Shown here in pieces: positions 17,073-25,909 of a DNA stretch of 64,000 bases. The notes under the pieces were generated by a model. That model searched no databases. It saw nothing but the letters and a program-made list of their open reading frames with translations, and was not told where the DNA came from. The position numbers were made by a program, and so were the translations under genes. The stretch's first letter is position 1. Each line of letters opens with the position of its first letter. The stretch is from the NCBI RefSeq assembly GCF_019973615.1, contig NZ_AP024238.1, forward strand, positions 682,001 through 746,000. Direction: 5' to 3'. This DNA is from Rhodoferax lithotrophicus (GTDB taxonomy: Bacteria > Pseudomonadota > Gammaproteobacteria > Burkholderiales > Burkholderiaceae_C).

Positions 17073-18797
17073 TTAAACCGTGGATTTTGCAAGCGCCTCA
17101 GCCAGCTTGATACCATCCACCGCCGCCGACAAAATCCCGCCCGCATAGCCTGCGCCCTCACCCCCCGGATACAGCCCGTGGGTGTTCAGACTCTGAAAAT
17201 CATCGCCGCGCGGAATACGCAAGGGCGACGAGGTACGGGTTTCCACACCGGTCAGCACCGCGTCGGGCATGTCAAAGCCCTTGATTTTTTGGCCAAAGGC
17301 TGGCAGCGCTTCCCGCATGGCGGCAATCGCGTAGTCGGGCAAGGCCTGGTGCAAATCGCCCAGTTTGACCCCCGGTTTGTACGAAGGCAGCACCGAGCCG
17401 AAGCTGCTTGAGGCCTCGCCGTGAATGAATTCACCCACCAACTGCCCAGGGGCTTCGTAATTGCCGCCGCCCAGCACAAAGGCCTGCGATTCCAGTTGGC
17501 GTTGCAGATTGATGCCCGCCAGGGGATGCACGGTAGGTGAATTGGAGACTATTGATTGAATAGCTTCCTGCGCATATTTCATCCCGGCTGCAGGCCCAAA
17601 AGCCATACAAAATGTGGCTACATCCTGGGGGTAGTCCACCGGCTCAATGCCCACCACCATGCCGGCATTGGCGTTGCGTTCATTGCGTGAATACTGGCTC
17701 ATGCCATTGGTCACCACCCGGCCCGGCTCACTGGTGGCGGCCACCACCGTGCCACCGGGGCACATGCAAAAGCTGTAGACCGCACGGCCATTTTGCGCAT
17801 GGTGCACCAGCTTGTAGTCGGCGGCACCCAGTTTGGGGTGTCCGGCGTGGCGGCCCCAGCGGGCCCGGTCAATCACACTTTGCGGGTGCTCAATGCGAAA
17901 ACCGACCGAGAACGGCTTGGCCTCCATCGCCACGCCACGCTCATGCAACATGGCAAAGGTGTCGCGTGAGCTGTGGCCCAGCGCCATCACCACCTGGTCG
18001 GCCCGCAGGCTGTAACTTTGGCCGCTGTGTTGATCCAGCACGGTCAGGCCACGCAACTGGCGGCCCTGTGCCCCGGCTTCCACCTCAACATCGGTCACCC
18101 GTTGCTCAAAGCGGATCTCGCCGCCCAGGGCGATGATTTGCTCACGCAGGTTTTCCACCACCTTGACCAGCTTGAAAGTGCCAATGTGCGGGTGTGACTC
18201 GACCAGAATTTCGGGTGGTGCCCCGGCTTTGACCAGTTCTTCCATCACCTTGCGCCCCAGATGGCGCGGGTCTTTGATCTGGCTCCAGAGTTTACCGTCT
18301 GAGAACGTGCCCGCGCCGCCTTCGCCAAACTGCACGTTGGATTCCGGGTTGAGCACATGTTTGCGCCACAGGCCCCAGGTGTCCTGGGTGCGTTCACGCA
18401 CCTTCTTGCCGCGCTCCAACACAAGTGGTTTGAAGCCCATGTGGGCCAGAATCAGGGCAGCAAAAATGCCGCAGGGGCCAAAGCCGACCACCACAGGGCG
18501 CAGTTTCAAATCGGCGGGAGCCTGCGCCACCAGCCGGTAAGTCATGTCCGGCGTGGCTTGAAGGTGCGGGTTGCCGGCGTGGCGCAGCAGCAAGCTGGCC
18601 TCAAGTGAGGGGGAAGCCAGCTCGGCATCCACGATGTACACCACCCGCACTTGCGCCTTGCGGGCATCAAAACTGCGTTTGAAAATGTGCCAGTGGCTCA
18701 GGTCGGTCGCGGCAATGCCCAGAGTGTGCTGGATGAGGGCTTGTAGTTCCTCTGGGGTGTGATCCAGTGCGAGCTTGAGTTCAGAGAGTCGAATCAT
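17073..18797 (-). CDS. FAD-dependent dehydrogenase of the COG2509 type
   Basis: 574 residues. An N-terminal ~90-residue domain precedes the Rossmann FAD motif VVGFGPCGIFAALILAHMG (near residue 104), the signature VLERGKKVRERTQDT, and EGGAGTFSDGKLWSQI. The C-terminal region has the expected ASSSFGSVLPSY and EGAGYAGGILSAAVDG. The family is widespread but the substrate is not known. Residues about 400-413 are encoded by a dispersed repeat copy (17561-17595). Confidence 0.85.
   Translation of the reverse strand: MIRLSELKLALDHTPEELQALIQHTLGIAATDLSHWHIFKRSFDARKAQVRVVYIVDAELASPSLEASLLLRHAGNPHLQATPDMTYRLVAQAPADLKLRPVVVGFGPCGIFAALILAHMGFKPLVLERGKKVRERTQDTWGLWRKHVLNPESNVQFGEGGAGTFSDGKLWSQIKDPRHLGRKVMEELVKAGAPPEILVESHPHIGTFKLVKVVENLREQIIALGGEIRFEQRVTDVEVEAGAQGRQLRGLTVLDQHSGQSYSLRADQVVMALGHSSRDTFAMLHERGVAMEAKPFSVGFRIEHPQSVIDRARWGRHAGHPKLGAADYKLVHHAQNGRAVYSFCMCPGGTVVAATSEPGRVVTNGMSQYSRNERNANAGMVVGIEPVDYPQDVATFCMAFGPAAGMKYAQEAIQSIVSNSPTVHPLAGINLQRQLESQAFVLGGGNYEAPGQLVGEFIHGEASSSFGSVLPSYKPGVKLGDLHQALPDYAIAAMREALPAFGQKIKGFDMPDAVLTGVETRTSSPLRIPRGDDFQSLNTHGLYPGGEGAGYAGGILSAAVDGIKLAEALAKSTV
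17561..17595 (+). repeat. Dispersed repeat, copy D (inside the COG2509-type gene)
   Basis: TAGCTTCCTGCGC at the left and GCTGCAGGCC at the right, core length 35 as in the other copies. It is translated on the minus strand as GPAAGMKYAQEAIQ. More diverged than copies C, E and I, so this is the least certain of the coding copies. Confidence 0.45.
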
Positions 18798-18856
18798 GAT
18801 GAATGTGCAGTGGGCTTGTGTTTATCAAGCAGAAGCCGCACATTTTAAAGAGGCTT

Positions 18857-19774
18857 TTACACCGGCAGAAAACCTTCCACCGACAGGTAGCGCTCGCCGG
18901 TGTCGTAGTTGAAGCCCAGCACCGTCGCGCCGGGTGGCAGGTCAGGCAGTTTTTGCGCAATGGCGGCCAGTGTCGCGCCACTGGAAATTCCCACCAGCAT
19001 GCCTTCTTCGGTGGCGCTACGCCGGGCGTATTCGCGGGCCGCTTCGGCCTCGACCAGAATCACCCCGTCGAGCAACTCGGTGCGCAGATTTTTCGGGATG
19101 AATCCCGCGCCAATGCCCTGGATCGGGTGCGGCGCGGCGGCTCCGCCGGAAATCACTGGTGACGCAGAGGGCTCTACCGCAAACACTTTCAAGTTCGGCC
19201 ATTTGGCTTTCAGCACTTGGGCCACGCCGGACAAGTGTCCGCCCGTTCCCACGCCGGTGATGAGGGCATCGATGCCGTCAGGAAAATCTGCCAGGATTTC
19301 CTGTGCTGTGGTGCGCACATGCGCGTCGATGTTGGCCGGGTTATCAAACTGCTGTGGAATCCATGAGCCTGGCACGGTGAGTGACAACTCGTAGGCGCGG
19401 GCAATGGCTCCTTTCATGCCTTTTTCGCGCGGGGTCAGGTCAAACGACGCGCCATATGCCAGCATCAGGCGGCGGCGCTCAACACTCATGCTGTCGGGCA
19501 TCACCAAAATCAGCTTGTAGCCTTTGACGGCAGCCACCAGCGCCAAACCGACACCGGTGTTGCCCGAAGTGGGTTCGATGATGGTCGCGCCGGGTTGTAA
19601 TTCGCCAGACCGCTCAGCCGCTTCCACCATGGCCAAGGCAATACGGTCTTTGATCGAGCCGCCGGGGTTGCTGCGCTCGGACTTGATCCAGACGTTGTGA
19701 CCCGCACCAAACAGGCGGTTGATGTGCACATGGGGTGTGCGGCCAATGGTTTGCAGGATGTTGTCGGCTTTCAT
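18857..19774 (-). CDS. cysK: Cysteine synthase A (O-acetylserine sulfhydrylase)
   Basis: 305 residues, usual length for CysK. The PLP lysine lies in [16 protein letters not shown], the phosphate loop in [10 protein letters not shown], and the substrate loop in [12 protein letters not shown]. It makes cysteine from O-acetylserine and sulfide. It is the first gene beyond rnpB from a cysteine-free Rrf2 regulator, which may be significant since CysK binds the Rrf2 protein CymR in Bacillus. Confidence 0.92.
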   Translation of the reverse strand: MKADNILQTIGRTPHVHINRLFGAGHNVWIKSERSNPGGSIKDRIALAMVEAAERSGELQPGATIIEPTSGNTGVGLALVAAVKGYKLILVMPDSMSVERRRLMLAYGASFDLTPREKGMKGAIARAYELSLTVPGSWIPQQFDNPANIDAHVRTTAQEILADFPDGIDALITGVGTGGHLSGVAQVLKAKWPNLKVFAVEPSASPVISGGAAAPHPIQGIGAGFIPKNLRTELLDGVILVEAEAAREYARRSATEEGMLVGISSGATLAAIAQKLPDLPPGATVLGFNYDTGERYLSVEGFLPV

Positions 19775-19877
19775 GGGCTCAGGCTCCTCAGGTTGATGAA
19801 CCGATCATTTTGAACCAGTTGATCAACTGTTTTGGGTATAAGGTTAGAAGCACGGGGTCTAAGCCAGATTCAGCCGC

Positions 19878-19883
19878 GATAAT
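19878..19883 (+). promoter_or_regulatory. Probable -10 box of rnpB
   Basis: GATAAT lies 8 bases before the inferred 5' end of the RNase P RNA. No good -35 hexamer is seen at the usual distance. Confidence 0.4.
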
Positions 19884-19890
19884 GTGGCCT

Positions 19891-20234
19891 GTGAAGCCCG
19901 CCAGACTGTCGCTGGTGCAATCTTGGAAACAAGGCACTGGAGGAACGTCCGGACTGCATAGGGCAGCGTAGCAGCTAACGGCTGTCCACTGAAAACCTGA
20001 GCCGCAAGGCCTGGGTATAAGGTGAGGATCAGAGCAACAGAGACGAGCCGATTCAATTCGGGTGAAACGGGCAATCTCTACGCGCAGCAATACCAAGTAG
20101 GCCAGCGTTGATGGGGCCCCCAGAGCTGGCGGGTAGGTAGCACCGAGCCACGGAGTGATCCGTGGCCCAGATTAATGACAGTCACACCGGGGGCAACCCT
20201 GGTGCACAGAATCCGGCTTATCGGTGGGCTTCAC
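19891..20234 (+). ncRNA. rnpB: RNase P RNA, bacterial type A
   Basis: The conserved 5' core GAGGAACGTCCGGACT lies at about 19938, and the 3' core ACAGAATCCGGCTTAT at about 20206. AGATTAATGAC (about 20170) is also present. The ends were set by pairing of P1: GTGAAGCCC (from 19891) with GGGCTTCAC (to 20234), a perfect 9-bp helix. About 344 nt is a normal length. It is the catalytic RNA that matures tRNA 5' ends. It is transcribed toward the convergent Rrf2 gene. Confidence 0.95.
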
Positions 20235-20306
20235 ACTTCTTCAAATCACGCTGCATAGACGGCAGCGCGAACTCAAATCACACGACAGGCTTGCCGTGTG
20301 AGGGGT

Positions 20307-20831
20307 TCACCCCCTGGCCAGCAGCGTTTGCCCAAGTGCAAACACCGAGTTGGGGGCATTGGTGCGAATCGGCACGTGCACCGGTTTTTTGAACACACCG
20401 CGGTTGGGCGCTGGTTTTTGTTCAATCTTCACACCTTTGGCCAATTGCTCCAGCACCAGAGAGCGCAGCGTGACGGACTGCATGAAGTCCAGCACCTTGG
20501 CATTCATGGAATCCCACAAGTCTTGCGCCATGTCCTGGGTGTTGATGTCTTCTTTCGGGTTCAGTTTGGGTGGGGCATCTTCTACCGCGCTGATGATGTC
20601 CGCCACGGTGATGGCATCGGCACGCTGGCCCAAGGTGTAGCCACCGCCTGGCCCGCGGGTGCTGCTGACCAGCCCCTGCTGGCGCAATTTGCTGAACATT
20701 TGCTCCAGGTACGACAGCGAAATTTGCTGGCGCACGGCAATGTCGGACAGCGGCACAGGGCCTAGCTTTTCACGCAGGGCCACGTCAATCATGGCGGTCA
20801 CGGCAAAACGGCCTTTGGTACTTAATCGCAT
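20307..20831 (-). CDS. Rrf2-family regulator lacking the Fe-S cysteines (IscR/CymR-like)
   Basis: 174 residues from ATG 20831 (MRLSTKGRFAV). The winged helix of the Rrf2 family is intact: SLSYLEQMFSKLRQQGLVSSTRGPGGGYTLG. Where IscR has its three [2Fe-2S] cysteine ligands, this protein reads ISAVEDAPPKLNPKEDINTQ, and the whole protein contains no cysteine. It therefore cannot be a Fe-S sensor of the IscR kind. Its closeness to cysK suggests a cysteine/sulfur regulator; this is inference. A palindrome at 20872-20887 may be its operator. Confidence 0.85.
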   Translation of the reverse strand: MRLSTKGRFAVTAMIDVALREKLGPVPLSDIAVRQQISLSYLEQMFSKLRQQGLVSSTRGPGGGYTLGQRADAITVADIISAVEDAPPKLNPKEDINTQDMAQDLWDSMNAKVLDFMQSVTLRSLVLEQLAKGVKIEQKPAPNRGVFKKPVHVPIRTNAPNSVFALGQTLLARG

Positions 20832-20871
20832 ATCGGTTACTCCTATCAGTGTCTGTGAATGTGACACGCCA

Positions 20872-20887
20872 GGAACTATAAAGTTCC
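20872..20887. promoter_or_regulatory. Palindrome in the Rrf2-nhaR divergent region
   Basis: GGAACTATAAAGTTCC: perfect 6-base arms, 41 bases upstream of the Rrf2 start and 84 bases upstream of nhaR. Candidate operator for the Rrf2 protein or for the LysR-type regulator. Confidence 0.4.
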
Positions 20888-20970
20888 AATCACTTCGTGT
20901 AAATTCGTATTAATCACAAATAAACTTCGTGAAAATCGAAGCATTAGTTTCATTACATGAGGCAGTTGGC

Positions 20971-21867
20971 ATGAATTTCAAGCATCTTTACTATTTTTGG
21001 GTCACCGCCAAGTCGGGCGGCATCATGCGCGCTGGTGAACAGTTACACACCACCCCCCAAACTTTGTCAGGGCAAATCAAATTGCTGGAAGACTGGCTGG
21101 GTCGCCAACTGTTCCGCAAAAGTGGCCGCCAACTGGAGCTGACCGAGCATGGCCGTCTGGCGCTGGGTTATGCCGACCAGATTTTCAGTCTGGGGCAAGA
21201 CCTTGAGACTGCCTTGCGACAAGCCCGTGGTACCCAACGTCGGCTGGACTTTCGGGTGGGTGTGGCCGATTCGGTGTCCAAATCAGTGGCTTATCGCTTG
21301 CTTGAACCGGCGTTTTCTGTGGGGCAGCCGATCAAACTGCTGGCCAGCGAAGGCAAGTTTGACGACTTGCTGGCGCAGTTGGCCTTGCACCGGCTTGACC
21401 TGGTGATTGCCGATGAGCCGATGCCCGCTCGTGTCAGCGTCAAAGCGTTCAACCACCCGTTGGGCCGCAGTGCCATGAGTTTTTTTGCCGCCTCTGCGCT
21501 CCAGCCGCGCCTTCAGGGGACGTTTCCCGGCTGTCTGTCGGGTGTGCCGATGTTGGTTCCCGGGGCCACGGCTTCAGTGCGTCAACAACTGGAAGGCTGG
21601 TTTGCCAAACACCAGATTTCCCCGGTGGTGGTGGGTGAGTTTGATGACGCGGCGCTGATGAAAGCCTTTGGCCGCGAAGGGCAGGGCGTTTTTTTGGCTC
21701 CAACTGCGCTGGAACAGGAAACCTGTGACCAATTTGCGGTGTCGGTGGTGGGGCGCACCACTGAGCTGGTCGAGTCGTTCTATGCGGTGTCGGTCGAGCG
21801 GCGCATCACCCACCCCTGTGTGCTGGCCATCACCGATGCGGCACGTGGGCAACTGTTCAGTGTGTGA
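20971..21867 (+). CDS. nhaR: LysR-family regulator NhaR
   Basis: 298 residues from ATG 20971 (MNFKHLYYFWVTAKSGG), the usual NhaR start; an ATG 14 codons upstream is possible. An N-terminal winged helix with TPQTLSGQIKLLEDWLGRQLF and a periplasmic-binding-like effector domain. NhaR activates sodium/proton antiporter and biofilm genes in enterobacteria. No nhaA is in the window, so the target here is unknown. Confidence 0.85.
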   Translation: MNFKHLYYFWVTAKSGGIMRAGEQLHTTPQTLSGQIKLLEDWLGRQLFRKSGRQLELTEHGRLALGYADQIFSLGQDLETALRQARGTQRRLDFRVGVADSVSKSVAYRLLEPAFSVGQPIKLLASEGKFDDLLAQLALHRLDLVIADEPMPARVSVKAFNHPLGRSAMSFFAASALQPRLQGTFPGCLSGVPMLVPGATASVRQQLEGWFAKHQISPVVVGEFDDAALMKAFGREGQGVFLAPTALEQETCDQFAVSVVGRTTELVESFYAVSVERRITHPCVLAITDAARGQLFSV

Positions 21868-21879
21868 TGGCCTTCAATA

Positions 21880-22692
21880 TCAAAACCGTTCACCTTCTTG
21901 CAGATAGCGCCACTGACCTTCTGGCAAATTTGATAGCGCCACCCGCCCGATGCGCAAGCGCTTCATGCTGTTGATGTGTAAATCCACGCGCTCGCACAAG
22001 TAAGCAATCAGGCCGGGGTGCGCTCCCTTGATGGCGACACGCAGCCGGGTTGTGGCACCAGACGTGCTGTTGATGCTGACCTTCACTGGCGGCAGCGCCT
22101 GGCCCTGGTGGTTGAGGCCGGTGTTCATGCGTTGCAACATGTCCGGGCTGACCTCACCGGCCACTTCCACCAGAAACTCGTGTTCCATGAAGGCTGCATC
22201 TTCGGTGAGCTTGCGCAGCACGCGCCAGTCTTGCGTGAACACCACCAGCCCGGTGGCGGCCAGCTCCAGCGGTACACAGGCGGTGAGCCGGGCCAGATGC
22301 CGCTTGAGCTGGCGCACGCCAGACGGGTCTTGTGCCCAATGGTTGGTGCTTTGCAGCAATTGGTGCGCCGGTTTCAGGCGTTTGCCCGCCTCGCCTGGGG
22401 CGGCCATGCTGTCAAAACCTGCGGGTTTGTTCAGCAACAGGGTGACATCGCTGAGCCCCATCAGACTGGCCTGCGGATCGATCTGCACCACTTGGTCCAG
22501 CACGCGGGCCATCGGCTCTTCCACCACCTGGCCATTCACCCGCACCCAGCCGCCTTCGATGTATTGCTCGGCCTCGCGGCGGGAGCAGGGCACCAGGTGC
22601 GCCACGTGTTTGGACAGCCGTTCACCCTCGGGCACAGGGGGCTTCTTGAATGTTGTTTTGACCGAGAGGGTGGATTTGGATGGTTTGATCAT
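21880..22692 (-). CDS. RsuA/RluF-family pseudouridine synthase homologue with altered active site
   Basis: 270 residues. The S4 RNA-binding domain (RLSKHVAHLVPCSRREAEQYIEGGWVRVNGQVV) and the fold of the RluF branch are recognisable (LLLNKPAGFDSM). The catalytic motif G-R-L-D-x-x-(T/S)-x-G-L is VPLELAATGLVVFT here, so the catalytic Asp aligns with Glu. The RQIRRM segment near the C-terminus is also missing (GAHPGLIAYLCERVDLHINSMKRLRIGRVAL). It may be inactive, altered, or an RNA-binding relative. Confidence 0.75.
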   Translation of the reverse strand: MIKPSKSTLSVKTTFKKPPVPEGERLSKHVAHLVPCSRREAEQYIEGGWVRVNGQVVEEPMARVLDQVVQIDPQASLMGLSDVTLLLNKPAGFDSMAAPGEAGKRLKPAHQLLQSTNHWAQDPSGVRQLKRHLARLTACVPLELAATGLVVFTQDWRVLRKLTEDAAFMEHEFLVEVAGEVSPDMLQRMNTGLNHQGQALPPVKVSINSTSGATTRLRVAIKGAHPGLIAYLCERVDLHINSMKRLRIGRVALSNLPEGQWRYLQEGERF

Positions 22693-22720
22693 GTCTGCTG
22701 ATGGTAACCACTGACGCCGC

Positions 22721-24400
22721 TCACGGGTTGACCGACAAGGCCTCTAGCCGCGCCACATGGGCCATCAGCGAGCGTTTGGCCACCGGCCACATGCGCGGTG
22801 GTACGTCGCTGTAAACCACAGCCAGCCAGTCATCGAGTGTGCCTTGCGGGTTGGCTTGCATGGCGGCCATGACTTTGGCCTCGCGCTGCAGGCGGTGGTT
22901 TTTCAGGCGGGTGATGGTGTCGGCAGCCTCCTGACCTGGCCCGCCCATGACATAACCATGGGCGGGCAGGATGAACTGAATGTAGTGCTCGGCGCACAAC
23001 TGGTGCAGCAGGTCGAGCGAATTCAGGTAGTCGTTCATGTCGCCATCGGGCGGGTCAATCACCGTGGTGCTGCCGTTCAGAATGTGGTCACCGCTGAACA
23101 ACAAGCCGTCTTCCAGCAACACCAGGCACACATGGTTGGCGGCGTGGCCAGGGGTGTGGATGATTTGCAGGGTGTGGCTGGTTTTGATAGACAAATTGGC
23201 CTCTGGCGCTTGTGTGGTAAGCGCAAGCAGCTCTTTATTTTGTAGTGACCTGTCGGGCGTGAAGTGGCTGGCTGCACGTGCGGTGGGTGCGCTGGGCAGG
23301 CCCAGAATCGGCGGCTTAGGGCTGCACAGGGCTTGCAGCGGTGCCGCGCCGGGGGAGTGATCCGGGTGCGAGTGGGTGCAGACGATGAAGCGGATGTCGC
23401 CCCCGGCGGCACGCCAGAGTTTGTCCAGATGCTCGGCATCGGCCGGGCCGGGGTCGATGGCTATAAAGCCGGTGCTGGGGTCGCCCACCAGGTAACTGTT
23501 GGTGCCCGGGCCAGTCATCACGCCGGGGTTGGGTGCGGTCAGGCGCAGCACGTTTTTCAGCAACGGCACGGGCTGTTCGCTTTGCCAATCCAGCGGGTGG
23601 GCGATCTGGCCGTCCGGGCACACCAGCGCCAGCTCACCATAGGGCAATTCGTGTTCCATGAAGCGGGCTTCACGCCCGGCCAGCAGACCGGTGCGTGGGC
23701 AACTGGTGAACAGTGGTTCTTCGGTCACCGCACAAGCCTGTAACACCGCATCGACCGTGGCCAACTGTTGCAGGCGTTCCAGTGTGCGGATGGTCGGGTA
23801 AATCATGAAGAAGTTGCCCGCCTGGTGGCGCTCCAGCGCCTGCGCCGGGCGCACCCAGACCGGCTCAAACTGCTCGGACTCATCGGCCACCGGGCTTTGA
23901 CCGGGCGGCATACGCGCGACCAAAAACGGCACATCAAAGCGTTTAGCCAAGTCGCGGTCGGTGATCCAGCGGGCCAGCACATACAGGTCGCTGGTGGCCA
24001 GGGTCAGGCCACGCGCCTGGCATTGCGCGGCAAAGTCACCGGTTCGATCCATCGCCTCAATGTCGGCCTGGCTGGCCCAACGGCCGTCGGCATGGCGGGC
24101 CAGCAGCACGCCCAGCTCTTCAAAGCTTTCGCGGATGGCGGCCACCGCTTCGGTCAACGCCGCATCGTCTTGCGTGGCGCGGCGCTGGCAAATGGCCTGG
24201 CAGTTGCCGTCGGCCGCATCAATGCCGCCGCCAGGAAAGACAAATGCGCCCGGCACAAAGCTGGCCTGGGCGGAGCGGCGGGTCATCAGCACCTCCAGCC
24301 CGTCGGGGCTGTCGCGCAGCAGCAGCACGGTGGCGGCTGCGCGGGTGGGGGCAGGGGGGCGAGGGGGGTGCAGGAGTTGGGTGGTGCGTGTCATCCGCAA
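22721..24400 (-). CDS. NUDIX hydrolase fused to metallo-beta-lactamase fold
   Basis: 559 residues (an ATG at 24394 is possible). The N-terminal half is NUDIX-like: the box is interrupted by an insert but retains RESFEELGVLL (residues 90-100). The C-terminal half is an MBL hydrolase with HSHPDH (343-348), His418, Asp438 and His481, as in RNase BN/glyoxalase II-type folds. Such fusions occur in betaproteobacteria; the substrate is not known, with CoA or nucleotide thioesters plausible. Residues about 386-405 come from a dispersed repeat (23198-23232). It starts 61 bases after fdxB ends and may or may not be read from the nif promoter. Confidence 0.85.
   Translation of the reverse strand: MRMTRTTQLLHPPRPPAPTRAAATVLLLRDSPDGLEVLMTRRSAQASFVPGAFVFPGGGIDAADGNCQAICQRRATQDDAALTEAVAAIRESFEELGVLLARHADGRWASQADIEAMDRTGDFAAQCQARGLTLATSDLYVLARWITDRDLAKRFDVPFLVARMPPGQSPVADESEQFEPVWVRPAQALERHQAGNFFMIYPTIRTLERLQQLATVDAVLQACAVTEEPLFTSCPRTGLLAGREARFMEHELPYGELALVCPDGQIAHPLDWQSEQPVPLLKNVLRLTAPNPGVMTGPGTNSYLVGDPSTGFIAIDPGPADAEHLDKLWRAAGGDIRFIVCTHSHPDHSPGAAPLQALCSPKPPILGLPSAPTARAASHFTPDRSLQNKELLALTTQAPEANLSIKTSHTLQIIHTPGHAANHVCLVLLEDGLLFSGDHILNGSTTVIDPPDGDMNDYLNSLDLLHQLCAEHYIQFILPAHGYVMGGPGQEAADTITRLKNHRLQREAKVMAAMQANPQGTLDDWLAVVYSDVPPRMWPVAKRSLMAHVARLEALSVNP
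23198..23232 (-). repeat. Dispersed repeat, copy E (inside the NUDIX-MBL gene)
   Basis: On the minus strand: AGCTGCTTGCGCTTACC ... AAGCGCCAGAGGCC, among the best matches to the family. It is translated within the sequence LQNKELLALTTQAPEANLSI, between conserved MBL motifs 2 and 3, a tolerant loop. Confidence 0.7.
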
Positions 24401-24461
24401 ATTATGCTTTGTCTAATGGCACGCAGCCTGAACGCCCCTGGGAGCGCCGCTGACTGTCAGC

Positions 24462-24773
24462 TCAAACCACCGCCTCTGCGTGGGTGTAGCACTTTTTCGG
24501 GCAGATTTTGGAGCAGGCGGTGCAGCCAATGCAGCGCTCCTGGTGCGCAATGGTCATGACTTTCTTTTCGTATTCCTCGTCGTCGTCATCCCCGTCCACA
24601 TCGACAGAAATCCGCTCGCCATCTTCGGTCAGGCCGACCAGTTCCAGCACGCCACGCGAACACACCTTGAAGCAGCGGCCACAGCCGATGCATTTCTGGT
24701 CGTCGAGTTTCGACACAAAGGTGGGTACCCAGATTTCCCCACTGGGCAGGGTCACGTTGAAGGCCGTGCTCAT
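24462..24773 (-). CDS. fdxB: Nif-associated ferredoxin III (FdxB)
   Basis: 103 residues with two [4Fe-4S] motifs: CIGCGRCFKVC near residue 28 and CIGCTACSKICPKKC near residue 81. Between them is an acidic DVDGDDDDEEYEKK segment, as in FdxB of nif clusters. It probably supplies electrons for FeMo-cofactor assembly. Its start overlaps the preceding small gene by four bases, and it is the last recognised nif gene of the run. Confidence 0.9.
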   Translation of the reverse strand: MSTAFNVTLPSGEIWVPTFVSKLDDQKCIGCGRCFKVCSRGVLELVGLTEDGERISVDVDGDDDDEEYEKKVMTIAHQERCIGCTACSKICPKKCYTHAEAVV

Positions 24774-24964
24774 ACGGCTGCCGCAGCTTGGCGTGCGTCC
24801 ATCAAGTTGGCATGGGCTTCGTGGCAGCGTTGCGCCACTTCCAGGATTTTTTCCCAGTTGGTTGGCAGTTCTTCGGACAAGTCATGCAAATCCATCTTGG
24901 CCTGGGTGGCCCGGGCGTTGAGTTTTTTCAAACGTGTTTTAAGTTCTTCGGCATCTGTGCTCAT
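24770..24964 (-). CDS. CCE_0567-family metalloprotein
   Basis: 64 residues, two long helices (LKKLNARATQAKMDLHDLSEELPTNWEKILEVAQRCHEAHANL). The family is a small nif-associated metalloprotein of unknown exact role that is usually found between the NifX-associated gene and fdxB, as here. The motif ELPTNWEKI is characteristic. Overlaps fdxB by four bases. Confidence 0.8.
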   Translation of the reverse strand: MSTDAEELKTRLKKLNARATQAKMDLHDLSEELPTNWEKILEVAQRCHEAHANLMDARQAAAAV

Positions 24965-24966
24965 GT

Positions 24967-25461
24967 TCAGGCTCCATATTGCGCCACAGCGGGGTAGGTG
25001 CGGATCATCATCACCGCTTCATCAAAAAATTTGCCACCGGCTTGCGCCAGTTTGGCCAGTGAGGGGAAACCAAAGCGGTGCACGTCGCGCAACTGCTTGT
25101 TGACCACCACCAGTCGGCCGGCAATCAGCACCATGCGGCCAAAGCCTTCGTGGCTCATCTTCATCATGGGCGAGACCATCTGGCCGGTTTCGCGCTCAAT
25201 CGCCACGGCGATGGCGTTGTAGAAAATTTCCAGATGCCACAGGGTCTCGGGGTCGGGGTCACCCAGAATCGGCAGCGCACGGCGTTCTTCAGCGGTGTGG
25301 ATGTAGGGCTTGAGCAACTGCAAATCGCTCTTGTTGTCCCAGGTGCCATTGGTGTCCTGGGCGCGCAGTTGCTTGATGAGCTGCTGCACAAACGGGGTGG
25401 CGAGATAGGCCTCGTCGTTGTCGGCGGGGGTGGCTGCTTCCAGGGTTGCGGTGTCTGTCAT
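24967..25461 (-). CDS. NifX-associated nitrogen fixation protein (DUF269)
   Basis: 164 residues. The core [31 protein letters not shown] and [31 protein letters not shown] is typical of the DUF269 protein located between nifX and fdxB. It is needed for full nitrogenase maturation in some diazotrophs; its biochemical role is not settled. Its ATG overlaps the nifX stop by four bases. Confidence 0.9.
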   Translation of the reverse strand: MTDTATLEAATPADNDEAYLATPFVQQLIKQLRAQDTNGTWDNKSDLQLLKPYIHTAEERRALPILGDPDPETLWHLEIFYNAIAVAIERETGQMVSPMMKMSHEGFGRMVLIAGRLVVVNKQLRDVHRFGFPSLAKLAQAGGKFFDEAVMMIRTYPAVAQYGA

Positions 25462-25868
25462 GGGGTGACCTCTTCATCTTCAAAATCAAATGTGCGTTCG
25501 CCGCTTTTGGCCAGGGCCTTGCGCAGCCATGGGGGCGGTGTGCCGTTCAGCACGTCTTGCAGCTTGGTCAGAATGTCGGCAATCGCTTCGGGTTGTGGCA
25601 CCTTGATGGGGTGAATCTTCATGGCCACGACACGTGCCGCGCCGGAGCCACCAATGGCGGCCACGTAGACGATGGCGCAGTCCTTGATGGCTTCGAGCTT
25701 GGGGGCGAGCTTGTCTTCGTCGCCGTCTTCTTCCAGCTTGTCGCCAAACTCAAAGCTTTCAACAAACTGATGCCCGGTGGGGGAAACGTCGTACACGACG
25801 ATGCTTTTGGCCCAGCCAAAGTGCGCGTTCACGCTTTCTTTGTCCTGGGTGGCGAAGGCGACTTTCAT
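25458..25868 (-). CDS. nifX: Nitrogenase cofactor carrier NifX
   Basis: 136 residues from ATG 25868, chosen because AGGAGTGCC precedes it at good spacing. NifX/NafY/dinitrogenase-associated fold: [28 protein letters not shown] and [17 protein letters not shown]. It binds NifB-co and VK-cluster and shuttles cofactor precursors to NifEN. Follows nifN after a 41-base gap. Confidence 0.92.
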   Translation of the reverse strand: MKVAFATQDKESVNAHFGWAKSIVVYDVSPTGHQFVESFEFGDKLEEDGDEDKLAPKLEAIKDCAIVYVAAIGGSGAARVVAMKIHPIKVPQPEAIADILTKLQDVLNGTPPPWLRKALAKSGERTFDFEDEEVTP

Positions 25869-25909
25869 AAAGGCACTCCTTGGGTTGGGATGGGTGGGGT
25901 CAAAACGGA

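Noticed and set aside
20279-20300. Possible terminator hairpin after rnpB
   Set aside because: CACACG and CGTGTG can pair, but the stem is interrupted and no T-run follows. Too weak to annotate.
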